9,394 nt of DNA from Candidatus Pelearchaeum sp. (GTDB lineage: Archaea; Thermoproteota; Nitrososphaeria_A; Caldarchaeales; Caldarchaeaceae): contig WAQC01000039.1 in the NCBI GenBank assembly GCA_015520425.1, positions 1-9,394 of the forward strand. Direction: 5' to 3'. Below are positions 1 through 4,959 of the stretch, piece by piece. The number at the start of each line of letters is the position of its first letter. Position 1 is the stretch's first letter. Below the pieces are notes generated by a model, which worked only from the letters and a program-made list of their open reading frames with translations, did no database searches and was not told the origin of the DNA. The translations under genes were made by a program, and so were the position numbers.

Positions 1-228
1 CATCTACTAAGAATGATGACAGCCAGAGACCAGCAGATACTCTACGAGATGATAACCACGCGAGCAGCCCGCGCAATAGAAATGAAAGAACACAAAATCC
101 ATGAAGGAGCCCAGGCAAACCTAATACTATACAGGGAGAAGACCATAAGTGAGCTTCTCAGGTACCAGCCGAAGCCTATGCTCGTTGTTAAGAACGGTGA
201 GATAACACGGTCAGTGGGTGTTAATTAG
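1..228 (+). CDS. amidohydrolase, cytosine deaminase-like (C-terminal part, cut by window edge)
   Basis: The reading frame is open from base 1, so this is the last 75 or so residues of a longer metal-dependent hydrolase and the in-frame ATG at 13 is internal. The visible part has the closing pattern of the amidohydrolase superfamily: a helix in which residues become TTRAARAIEM, then KIHEGAQANLILYR (the usual 'G.I..G..ADLVV' strand that returns to the small beta-sandwich domain), then LLRYQPKPMLVVKNGEI, resembling the end of cytosine deaminase and related COG0402 enzymes. The metal-binding and catalytic residues lie outside the window, so substrate (cytosine, guanine, a triazine or other) cannot be decided. 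The TAG stop at 226-228 overlaps the TAA stop of the convergent PUA gene by 4 bp. Superfamily assignment is fairly secure; cytosine deaminase is only the nearest resemblance. Confidence 0.7.
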   Translation, partial: HLLRMMTARDQQILYEMITTRAARAIEMKEHKIHEGAQANLILYREKTISELLRYQPKPMLVVKNGEITRSVGVN

Positions 229-737
229 CCCCCCAGAGCTCGTTGGGCAAGCTTCCAGAACTTATCATCAACGTGGTGTATGTTGGCTAGTATCTTTCCC
301 CGCTGCATCTCCTCTGCTTTCTCAGAATCTTCTAAGGCTATGCCCACCGCCAGTGGTTTTCCATAGGTCTCGTCGCGCACAACCACCAGGTCGCCGCTCT
401 TGAAGCTCTGCTCAAAGCGCGTTATTCCAGGTCTCATTATATGGGCGCCGCTGGCTACGTGGGGGATTGCTCCCCTATCCACCCTTACGCTGGGAAGCTT
501 GTCAAGTAGATGAACTCCCTCTCCCGTCAGAGCGGGTACGACACGTTCACCGCTCACAATAAACACATATTCTCCTATCAGTAGGATTTTATTTCCAGAT
601 TCGTCTAATACCTCCCGCACATCACCCTTCATAACGAGCCGTCTAAACTCCTCGTCAGAGAAAAACATCCCAACCTTATCGCGGAGAGCATTCTTCTCCC
701 TGGAACTCAGATACCTAACACGCAACCCAACACGCAC
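225..737 (-). CDS. PUA-domain RNA-binding protein (MCT-1/Tma20-like)
   Basis: A 170-residue protein starting at GTG (735-737). Residues 1 to about 75 form the small N-terminal alpha/beta domain typical of archaeal stand-alone PUA proteins, with the segment SSREKNALRDKV. Residues about 83-160 are a PUA domain: 'VDRGAIPHVASGAHIMRPGI' fits the conserved alpha-helix and glycine-rich turn, then 'SGDLVVVRDETYGKPLAVGIA', and the closing 'RGKILANIHHVDDKFWK' is the standard end of this family. Relatives (archaeal MCT-1/Tma20-like proteins) bind structured RNA or the small ribosomal subunit; the specific RNA here is unknown. Its start lies 18 bp after the stop of the PAP2 phosphatase gene on the same strand, so the two may be cotranscribed. 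Its stop overlaps the convergent amidohydrolase stop. No catalytic domain is attached, so it is not a pseudouridine synthase or archaeosine transglycosylase. Confidence 0.85.
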   Translation of the reverse strand: MRVGLRVRYLSSREKNALRDKVGMFFSDEEFRRLVMKGDVREVLDESGNKILLIGEYVFIVSGERVVPALTGEGVHLLDKLPSVRVDRGAIPHVASGAHIMRPGITRFEQSFKSGDLVVVRDETYGKPLAVGIALEDSEKAEEMQRGKILANIHHVDDKFWKLAQRALGG

Positions 738-755
738 CCATATACTAGGATATGC

Positions 756-1595
756 TCATCTCTCCAACACTCTAAAAACCTTAGGCGCAGCATACATAGC
801 CACAAATACAACAACGCCATACATCAAGACTGCGAGCCAGCCGCCTAAGACTTGTGTCAAGTACGCTGGGGGCGAAGATATTAACGCTCCGATAAGAAAC
901 CTCCTGAGGCGTATCTTATTGTTCTTCGTATCGGAAAACAGCTCATGCCCCTTAAGTATGTTGATACCCGTTATCAATGCTATTAGCGCTGCTCCCAGCG
1001 GGGCTGGTGATGGATTGTTCATAACTAGCCCAGCAAGCGTTGAAGCAGCCGCAAACCCTATGAGAAAAAACCCTAGGCGCTCTCCTTCTATATGCGGGTT
1101 CGCCGCGCGGTAGAGTACAGCAACTGCCAAGCCAAACACGAGCCCTCCCAGTACGTCGCCGAGATAATGCACGCCCAGATAAACGCGGCTCAAGGCCATG
1201 AGGCTGGGAATCGCTATGGCTGCTGTAAGAAATATCAGCTCACGTCTCTGGAAGAAGAGCAGGGGGTAGAATGTGGCCGCCGCCATGGCATGACCACTTG
1301 GAAAGCCGAATCCAGAGGGTTTATACTCAACGAGCCAAAAATCAGAGGGCGGCCTCTCCATCATAAACAAGTTCTTCAAAAACCTGTTTATGATTACGGA
1401 AACCAACAACGCCTGGAGGAGGAGAAAACCAAGCCTCCTACTCCAGCACCAGTATATGGCCGTGCATATCAGTAAGTAGGCAGCCTCACTCCCCAACGCT
1501 GATACTGCGAGGAAAAACAAAAAGCCCCCCTCGCCGAATAAATGCTGAACAGACAACACAGGCCCAGTGGAAAAGAGGAAATCAAGCCACGACAA
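756..1595 (-). CDS. PAP2-family membrane phosphatase
   Basis: An integral membrane phosphatase of the type 2 phosphatidic acid phosphatase superfamily. All three signature motifs are present. Numbered from the TTG start chosen here (codon 1595-1593): K-x6-RP at K74 and R81-P82, PSGH at 99-102, and SR-x5-H-x3-D at S136, R137, H143 and D147. The two catalytic histidines are H102 and H143. At least six hydrophobic segments flank these motifs, and the C-terminal hundred residues are mostly hydrophobic. Likely substrates are lipid or polyprenyl (di)phosphates at the outer membrane face; undecaprenyl-pyrophosphatase-like dolichyl recycling is possible but not shown. The frame stays open to a start at 1673, but that start lies inside the tRNA-Leu gene, and a minus-strand TATA box (about 1624-1633) would place transcription start near 1600. 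I therefore prefer TTG 1595, giving 279 residues. Downstream neighbour is the PUA gene, 18 bp away. Confidence 0.85.
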   Translation of the reverse strand: MSWLDFLFSTGPVLSVQHLFGEGGFLFFLAVSALGSEAAYLLICTAIYWCWSRRLGFLLLQALLVSVIINRFLKNLFMMERPPSDFWLVEYKPSGFGFPSGHAMAAATFYPLLFFQRRELIFLTAAIAIPSLMALSRVYLGVHYLGDVLGGLVFGLAVAVLYRAANPHIEGERLGFFLIGFAAASTLAGLVMNNPSPAPLGAALIALITGINILKGHELFSDTKNNKIRLRRFLIGALISSPPAYLTQVLGGWLAVLMYGVVVFVAMYAAPKVFRVLER

Positions 1596-1623
1596 GCCAA
1601 TCAGACAACCCGTAGAAGCTGAC

Positions 1624-1633
1624 AAATTTATAA
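1624..1633. promoter_or_regulatory. near-palindromic TATA box shared by tRNA-Leu (+) and PAP2 gene (-)
   Basis: AAATTTATAA reads as a good archaeal box A on both strands. On the plus strand its centre is about 30 bp upstream of the tRNA-Leu 5' end. On the minus strand it is about 33 bp upstream of the TTG codon proposed as the PAP2 start. Whether both directions fire is inference. Confidence 0.6.
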
Positions 1634-1659
1634 CTACGCTCACCCCCCGCAACGGTGGA

Positions 1660-1777
1660 GCGGGGGTCGCCAAGCCTGGTCAAAACCCCTGGCAGAAGCC
1701 AAGGCAAGACCAGCGGCGCAGGGTTCAGGCCCCTGTCCCGAAGGGGTTCGTGGGTTCAAATCCCACCCCCCGCACCA
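1660..1777 (+). tRNA. tRNA-Leu(CAG) with a D-arm intron
   Basis: Acceptor stem GCGGGGG (1660-1666) pairs with CCCCCGC (1767-1773), followed by discriminator A and an encoded CCA (1775-1777). The T arm is 1750-1766 with loop TTCAAAT. The anticodon arm is 1719-1735: stem CAGGG/CCCTG with loop TTCAGGC, giving anticodon CAG (1726-1728), leucine. A 14-nt variable arm (1736-1749, CCC-GAA-GGG) is the class II arm expected for tRNA-Leu. The D stem GCC (1669-1671) pairs with GGC (1715-1717), but the loop between is 43 nt, against about 13 in the standard form AAGCCTGGTCAAA. The extra 30 nt are best explained as an intron (about 1684-1714). TATA box at 1624-1633. Confidence 0.9.
1684..1714 (+). other. 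30-nt tRNA-Leu intron in the D loop (boundaries uncertain by about 1 nt)
   Basis: Either 1684-1713 or 1685-1714 restores a 13-nt D loop; the second leaves the usual A21. Pairing around the junctions fits a relaxed bulge-helix-bulge: TGGTC (1677-1681) with GACCA (1708-1712), outer GCC (1674-1676) with GGC (1715-1717), a short 3' bulge at 1713-1714, and an intron hairpin TGGC (1690-1693)/GCCA (1698-1701) with loop AGAA. The A-rich run after 1681 would be the 5' splice bulge. Non-canonical D-arm introns are known in Thermoproteales; the exact cut sites are inferred. Confidence 0.7.
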
Positions 1778-1806
1778 AGACTAACTAGACACCCATAATT
1801 AATTCC

Positions 1807-1812
1807 AAAAAA
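1807..1812 (-). terminator. oligo-T terminator after the DsrE gene
   Basis: Six consecutive T on the minus strand start 6 bp beyond the TAG stop of the DsrE-family gene. Archaeal RNA polymerase terminates at such T-runs without a hairpin. It would stop minus-strand transcripts before they reach the tRNA-Leu gene. Confidence 0.5.
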
Positions 1813-1817
1813 TTATG

Positions 1818-2171
1818 CTAGAAGCTTACTATGTTGTAGTTTTTGTTTGTATTCTCAGCTACTACTGTTGCGGCGTCATCCTCTATCACTAATGTCTTGT
1901 CTATCTTTTCTTCTAGACCGTATGCGCGTATGTTTCCAGCGCATGCCAAAACGGTTATCCCTAGCTGTTGGTACTCCTTTAGAAAGTGTTCCACGTTGCT
2001 GTATCTAGCGTCGGTCTTGTCTAGGAGCTTCACTCCTGGGCCTAGGAAGAGAATCTTCACCTCTGATAGCATGTTGCCTCGCTTGATGTTGCGCGCTACT
2101 CTGAGGCCCTGTCTGGCGCGTTCGTAGTTTTCGTGGTCTGATAGTATTATTATGAGTAGCTTGTCTGTCAT
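1818..2171 (-). CDS. DsrE/TusD-family sulfur-carrier-like protein
   Basis: A 117-residue single-domain protein with an ATG start. The layout is that of the DsrE/F fold: an N-terminal strand LLIIILSDHENYERA, a second strand with VKILFLGPG (residues 38-46), then a strand running into the loop with the only cysteine, VLACAGNIRAYGL (C77). In the family a cysteine at this place carries persulfide, as in TusD and DsrE; by this analogy C77 may be a sulfur carrier, but many archaeal members have no tested role. The gene has its own TATA box overlapping the end of the upstream THUMP gene, 31 bp away on the same strand. The neighbour suggests either tRNA sulfur modification or simple co-localisation. 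No DsrF or DsrH partner is seen nearby. Confidence 0.8.
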   Translation of the reverse strand: MTDKLLIIILSDHENYERARQGLRVARNIKRGNMLSEVKILFLGPGVKLLDKTDARYSNVEHFLKEYQQLGITVLACAGNIRAYGLEEKIDKTLVIEDDAATVVAENTNKNYNIVSF

Positions 2172-2198
2172 GGCTTGTTGGTTTTCGTGGGCTCTTGT

Positions 2199-2207
2199 GT
2201 ATTTATG
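2199..2207 (-). promoter_or_regulatory. TATA box of the DsrE-family gene
   Basis: CATAAATAC on the minus strand lies about 30 bp upstream of the ATG at 2171, predicting a start site near 2177 and a very short leader. The box contains the TAA stop (2203-2205) of the THUMP-domain gene. Confidence 0.6.
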
Positions 2208-2730
2208 GGTTGGTCTGCTGCTTTGTGGTGCTGAGTATCTGCTCTGGCTTTATGACCGCTACGCCCGTAGCGCCTCCCAAGACTTCTATCAGGACTATCC
2301 ACTCAGGGTTCTCTAGGCTAACCTTCCTATCCACGTTGCTCGCGGCCGCTTCTATTATCTCCTTGCTTGAGAGCTTCGTGTGGCGTTTCTCAACAGTAAC
2401 TCTGTAGGTGGCGTTCTCAGGTATCTTGCTGGCTAGTTTCTTCACAGCCTCAGCTATCCTCTCAGGCTTGGTCTCCACGACCTCTTCTATGGGGATTAGC
2501 CGCATGAGATAGCTAATCCTCCAGGGTTCTTTCTCCAGTATTGTACGCACCTGCTCTATAACGTTGAAGGGGTTTAGGCTTGTGTTTGCCGTGAGAAGCC
2601 CCGCTATGCGTGTCATGTTGATGCTGGGATTCTCATCGCCCAGTGAGCGGAGCAGCTCACCCAGCTCCGTTGCTGCCAACGGCTCCTGGCCGCGGAGCGA
2701 CGTTGCTATAAGGTTGAAACGCTCAACCAC
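2203..2730 (-). CDS. THUMP-domain RNA-binding protein (archaeal Tan1-like)
   Basis: A 175-residue protein from a GTG start at 2728-2730. The N-terminal part begins with FNLIATSLRGQEPLAATEL, the typical opening of archaeal THUMP proteins in which one strand is followed by 'rg.E..a..El'. The THUMP core covers about residues 65-165, with RISYLMRLIPIEEV, then YRVTVEKRHTKLSSKEII, and the closing WIVLIEVLGGATGVAVIKP. This matches the COG1818/Tan1 group. In yeast Tan1 assists the acetyltransferase that forms N4-acetylcytidine in tRNA, and archaeal relatives are thought to bind tRNA; no acetyltransferase is encoded in this window. A TATA box 28 bp upstream suggests a leaderless message. Its last codons overlap the DsrE promoter. 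Confidence 0.85.
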   Translation of the reverse strand: MVERFNLIATSLRGQEPLAATELGELLRSLGDENPSINMTRIAGLLTANTSLNPFNVIEQVRTILEKEPWRISYLMRLIPIEEVVETKPERIAEAVKKLASKIPENATYRVTVEKRHTKLSSKEIIEAAASNVDRKVSLENPEWIVLIEVLGGATGVAVIKPEQILSTTKQQTNP

Positions 2731-2753
2731 GCTCTTAACATGGTAAGGAGCCG

Positions 2754-2763
2754 ATAATATACC
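2754..2763 (-). promoter_or_regulatory. TATA box of the THUMP-domain gene
   Basis: GTATATTAT on the minus strand is centred about 28 bp upstream of the GTG at 2730, which places transcription start at or next to the start codon. It sits in a 95-bp divergent promoter region shared with the arcadin-like gene. Confidence 0.6.
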
Positions 2764-2789
2764 CTTAAGCCCCTGCTCGGCCAGGAAAG

Positions 2790-2799
2790 GATTTTAACC
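2790..2799 (+). promoter_or_regulatory. TATA box of the arcadin-like gene, with purine-rich BRE
   Basis: GATTTTAACC, preceded by the purine stretch GGAAAG at 2784-2790, predicts a start near 2820, about 6 nt before the GTG at 2826. This supports that GTG over the ATG at 2877. Confidence 0.55.
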
Positions 2800-2825
2800 A
2801 CATCTCCGCCAAATACCTAGAAGAA

Positions 2826-3506
2826 GTGGCCGGCTTGGTGCCGCGGCGGATACTCTTCACCAGGCTTATTGACTTCATGGCTAGTCAGGGGTATAGGGTT
2901 GTTGATGAGTCTGTTGGTGAGGGGTTTATACGGTTTAGAGATTCTGAGCGCGAGGTTGTTCTGCGCGTTGTTGAGGATACCAGCCGTGATGAGGTTCTCT
3001 CTACAGTCATACAAGCAGCATTTGACGCTGCTTCAGGCAAGGCTGCGTATGTTGCAATGCCGATAGAGCTTGTCTCAAAGATAGGCGACCATGCTTTCAG
3101 GATACACCGAATAGGTGTCCTGGTCTATGATAGTCATAGTGTTTTTGAGCTTGTGAGCGGCGAGCCGCGCGGTAGGGCTAAACAAGCAGCAACAATCAGC
3201 AGGGAGGACAAAAATGATGAGCGCTTCGCAGTTATGCTGGAATCACTCTCGGCACGATTAACGCGGCTTGAGGAGGCTATGGCGCGACTCTCGCTTCTTG
3301 ACGAGCTCAAGACGCGACTGGACATCTTAGAGGGAATGGTCTTGAGCCAGAAGCCGCGTAGGGCTGTAGAGGAGGAGCGGGCTAGTAAGCCTACGCAGGT
3401 GGAGGCCGTTAAAGAGCATGTGGAACGCTCCGAAACAGGGGGAGAGCTACCTTCATTCCTCAAAGACAACCCTTGGCTGGACATACTTTCGGGCAAGTCC
3501 TCATAA
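2826..3506 (+). CDS. coiled-coil protein upstream of crenactin, arcadin-2 candidate
   Basis: A 226-residue protein from a GTG start that fits the promoter. Residues 1 to about 110 look like a compact alpha/beta domain (PRRILFTRLIDFM, then GEGFIRFRDSEREVVLRVVE, AAYVAMPIELVSKIG, IGVLVYDSHSVFELV). Residues about 130-173 are strongly helical with heptad leucines (LESLSARLTRLEEAMARLSL), predicting a coiled coil. A charged linker (174-206) leads to a short hydrophobic C-terminal helix, LPSFLKDNPWLDILSGK (208-224). In Pyrobaculum, crenactin is encoded with arcadins, and the C-terminal peptide of arcadin-2 binds crenactin in the hydrophobic groove used by actin-binding helices. Position next to crenactin, coiled coil and isolated amphipathic tail all fit arcadin-2; I infer this without an alignment. 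The gene ends 36 bp before crenactin. Confidence 0.6.
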   Translation: MAGLVPRRILFTRLIDFMASQGYRVVDESVGEGFIRFRDSEREVVLRVVEDTSRDEVLSTVIQAAFDAASGKAAYVAMPIELVSKIGDHAFRIHRIGVLVYDSHSVFELVSGEPRGRAKQAATISREDKNDERFAVMLESLSARLTRLEEAMARLSLLDELKTRLDILEGMVLSQKPRRAVEEERASKPTQVEAVKEHVERSETGGELPSFLKDNPWLDILSGKSS

Positions 3507-3515
3507 CCTTAAAAC
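3507..3515 (+). promoter_or_regulatory. possible TATA box of crenactin
   Basis: CCTTAAAAC directly after the arcadin-like stop codon predicts a start near 3538, about 5 nt before the TTG at 3543. A second candidate, CTTTAACC (3519-3526), is slightly too close. Crenactin could therefore be transcribed both alone and with the upstream gene. Confidence 0.45.
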
Positions 3516-3542
3516 AGGCTTTAACCACTGCTTTATGTTGGG

Positions 3543-4817
3543 TTGTTTGAGGAGGAGTATAAGCGACGCTACGTGTTCGGCGCCGACTATGGGACTAGCG
3601 ACTTTAAGTACGGCCCCATAACGCAAGGAGAGAAGCCTCTTGTAGTTGAGAATCGTGGCTATTTTCCAGAGCCTTCTATTGTGGCGAGCATCCTAGGCTC
3701 TGTCAGGGAGGTGGTCGTCGGCAGGGATGTTCCGCTCTTTCTTGAGAGCGGCGCGGACCTAGCAACGCGGCTGGTTTATCCCATGAGGAGCGGAACGATT
3801 GCCAAGGATGATACGCGCTCGTGGAGGGTGATTAAGGAGCTTACGCTCATGGCTCTAAAGGAGTTCAAGCCAGGAGGATTCGGCTTCAAAGGATTCTACC
3901 TAGTAGCAGCTCTCTCGGCTATAGCTCCGCGATACATGTATGAGACGCTCTTTGAGATTTACCGCGAGATAGCGCGTGAGGATAACCTTATCCACTCGGC
4001 CACAATAATACCGCAGCCCCTTGCTGTGGCGATAGCCCATAAGACAACCTCCTGCGTCGTTGTTGAGAGCGGGCATGGGAACACACAGGTTGCCCCAATA
4101 TCGCGCGCTCCTATTAGGGGTGCTGTCGTCGCGCTCAACAGGGGTGGGAGCGACGCCAACGCCATAACGGCTGAGATACTTAAAGACGCTGGCTACGGCG
4201 ACCTAGCGCGCGAGGAAGCGCTTGTACGACAAGTTAAGGAGAACCTAGGGCTCCTACCGCTAGACCTAGACCGCGCAATCTCCTACGCCAAGTCAAACCC
4301 AGAAGCGGTAAGGGCGGCCTACCAGGTTCCTGGCACTAGGATAAAGATAGACCTAGGAGAGCACTCCTGGGCTAGGTTCCTGATAGGCGAGTATGTCTTT
4401 GACCCGAATCATGAGCTGTTCCAGAGCTATTTTAGGCGTGGTATGCCGCGGCCGCGTGATGCCAAGGTTGGTGATATAGTGTTCTATGGTATGCTCAACT
4501 TGGCTGATACGATAATCGCCTCTATAGAGCGCTGCCCTGTGGAGCTTCAGCCCCACCTCTATGGGCAGGTCATCCTCTCTGGCGGGAACTTCTCGTGGAG
4601 GCCTCCAGAGGGCTTGAAGGGCATAGCAGTTGACGCAGAGACCAAGCTAAGCCACATGCTACGCCAACGCGGCGTGGAGAACGCTAAGGTTACGCTATCC
4701 CCAGAGCCGCAATACGCTGTCTGGCGCGGCTGCATAGTCTTCGGCTACGCAGTGCCAGCAAACTACCAGTGGAGCTGGGAGAAGATGGAGGGATGGATAA
4801 ACCTAACCAAAACATAG
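3543..4817 (+). CDS. crenactin, archaeal actin homologue
   Basis: A 424-residue actin-fold ATPase expected to polymerise into double-stranded, actin-like filaments in the cytoplasm. The match to Pyrobaculum crenactin is clear over the full length as I recall that sequence. The phosphate-1 loop is FGADYGTSDFKYGPIT (12-27) with D15. The phosphate-2 region is CVVVESGHGNTQVAPI (171-186). Further landmarks are IIPQPLAVAIA (155-165), ALNRGGSDANAITAEILKD (197-215), RFLIGEYVFDPNHE (278-291), the adenosine-binding loop VILSGGNFSW (343-352), and the C-terminal EPQYAVWRGCIVFGYA (388-403). Length agrees with the family (about 430). The start is TTG at 3543; no better in-frame start exists nearby. The upstream gene encodes a likely partner. 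The TAG stop touches the 3' end of the convergent tRNA-Gly. Arcadin-1, -3 and -4 are not recognised in the window. Confidence 0.95.
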   Translation: MFEEEYKRRYVFGADYGTSDFKYGPITQGEKPLVVENRGYFPEPSIVASILGSVREVVVGRDVPLFLESGADLATRLVYPMRSGTIAKDDTRSWRVIKELTLMALKEFKPGGFGFKGFYLVAALSAIAPRYMYETLFEIYREIAREDNLIHSATIIPQPLAVAIAHKTTSCVVVESGHGNTQVAPISRAPIRGAVVALNRGGSDANAITAEILKDAGYGDLAREEALVRQVKENLGLLPLDLDRAISYAKSNPEAVRAAYQVPGTRIKIDLGEHSWARFLIGEYVFDPNHELFQSYFRRGMPRPRDAKVGDIVFYGMLNLADTIIASIERCPVELQPHLYGQVILSGGNFSWRPPEGLKGIAVDAETKLSHMLRQRGVENAKVTLSPEPQYAVWRGCIVFGYAVPANYQWSWEKMEGWINLTKT

Positions 4818-4910
4818 TGCGGCCGGCGGGATTTGAACCCGCGACTTTGGGGCGTGCCCCTCCTCTTGGGGTCGGGGCCCCCACGTCCTACCTGGCTAGA
4901 CCACGGCCGC
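4818..4910 (-). tRNA. tRNA-Gly(CCC) with an intron after position 37
   Basis: On the minus strand the acceptor stem GCGGCCG (4910-4904) pairs with CGGCCGC (4825-4819), with discriminator A at 4818 and no encoded CCA. D arm: GTCT (4901-4898) and GGAC (4888-4885) around loop AGCCAGGTA. T arm: GCGGG TTCAAAT CCCGC (4842-4826). Anticodon stem: TGGGG (4883-4879) with CCCCA (4852-4848). Removing a 19-nt intron (4872-4854) gives a 7-nt loop GCCCCGG with anticodon CCC (4876-4874), glycine; the acceptor GCG..., discriminator A and C35-C36 fit archaeal tRNA-Gly. Position 33 is C rather than the near-universal U. TATA box about 30 bp upstream. The 3' end abuts the crenactin stop. Confidence 0.9.
4854..4872 (-). 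other. 19-nt tRNA-Gly intron at position 37/38
   Basis: The pairing is a textbook bulge-helix-bulge: outer helix TGGGG/CCCCA, 3-nt bulge ACG (4855-4853), central 4-bp helix GCCC (4878-4875)/GGGC (4859-4856), 3-nt bulge CGA (4874-4872), then an inner helix of CCCC with GGAG containing one C-A mismatch. Cutting after the second base of each bulge removes exactly 19 nt. Confidence 0.8.
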
Positions 4911-4936
4911 TCTAGGGTGTTGTTTCTAAGGGACTG

Positions 4937-4946
4937 TATTTAAAAG
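4937..4946 (-). promoter_or_regulatory. TATA box of tRNA-Gly
   Basis: CTTTTAAATA on the minus strand is centred about 30 bp upstream of the tRNA 5' end at 4910. It lies in the short gap after the MetRS stop. Confidence 0.65.
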
Positions 4947-4959
4947 TAGTAGCCGCCTC

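Noticed and set aside
13..228. A complete 71-aa gene starting at ATG 13
   Set aside because: The frame is open to base 1 and the product is plainly the C-terminal end of an amidohydrolase.
1092..1475. A 127-aa plus-strand reading frame
   Set aside because: It lies antisense to the PAP2 gene, has no recognisable fold, and all PAP2 motifs are on the other strand.
2900..2949. C/D-box-like spacing (TTGATGA ... CTGA)
   Set aside because: It lies inside the arcadin-like coding sequence, has poor C' and D' boxes, and the same words are common by chance in this codon usage.
3134..3496. A 120-aa minus-strand reading frame
   Set aside because: It is antisense to the coiled-coil part of the arcadin-like gene; its Ser/Leu-rich composition mirrors that gene.
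4848..4883. GC-rich hairpins after crenactin as an intrinsic terminator
   Set aside because: They are the anticodon arm and intron of tRNA-Gly on the other strand.
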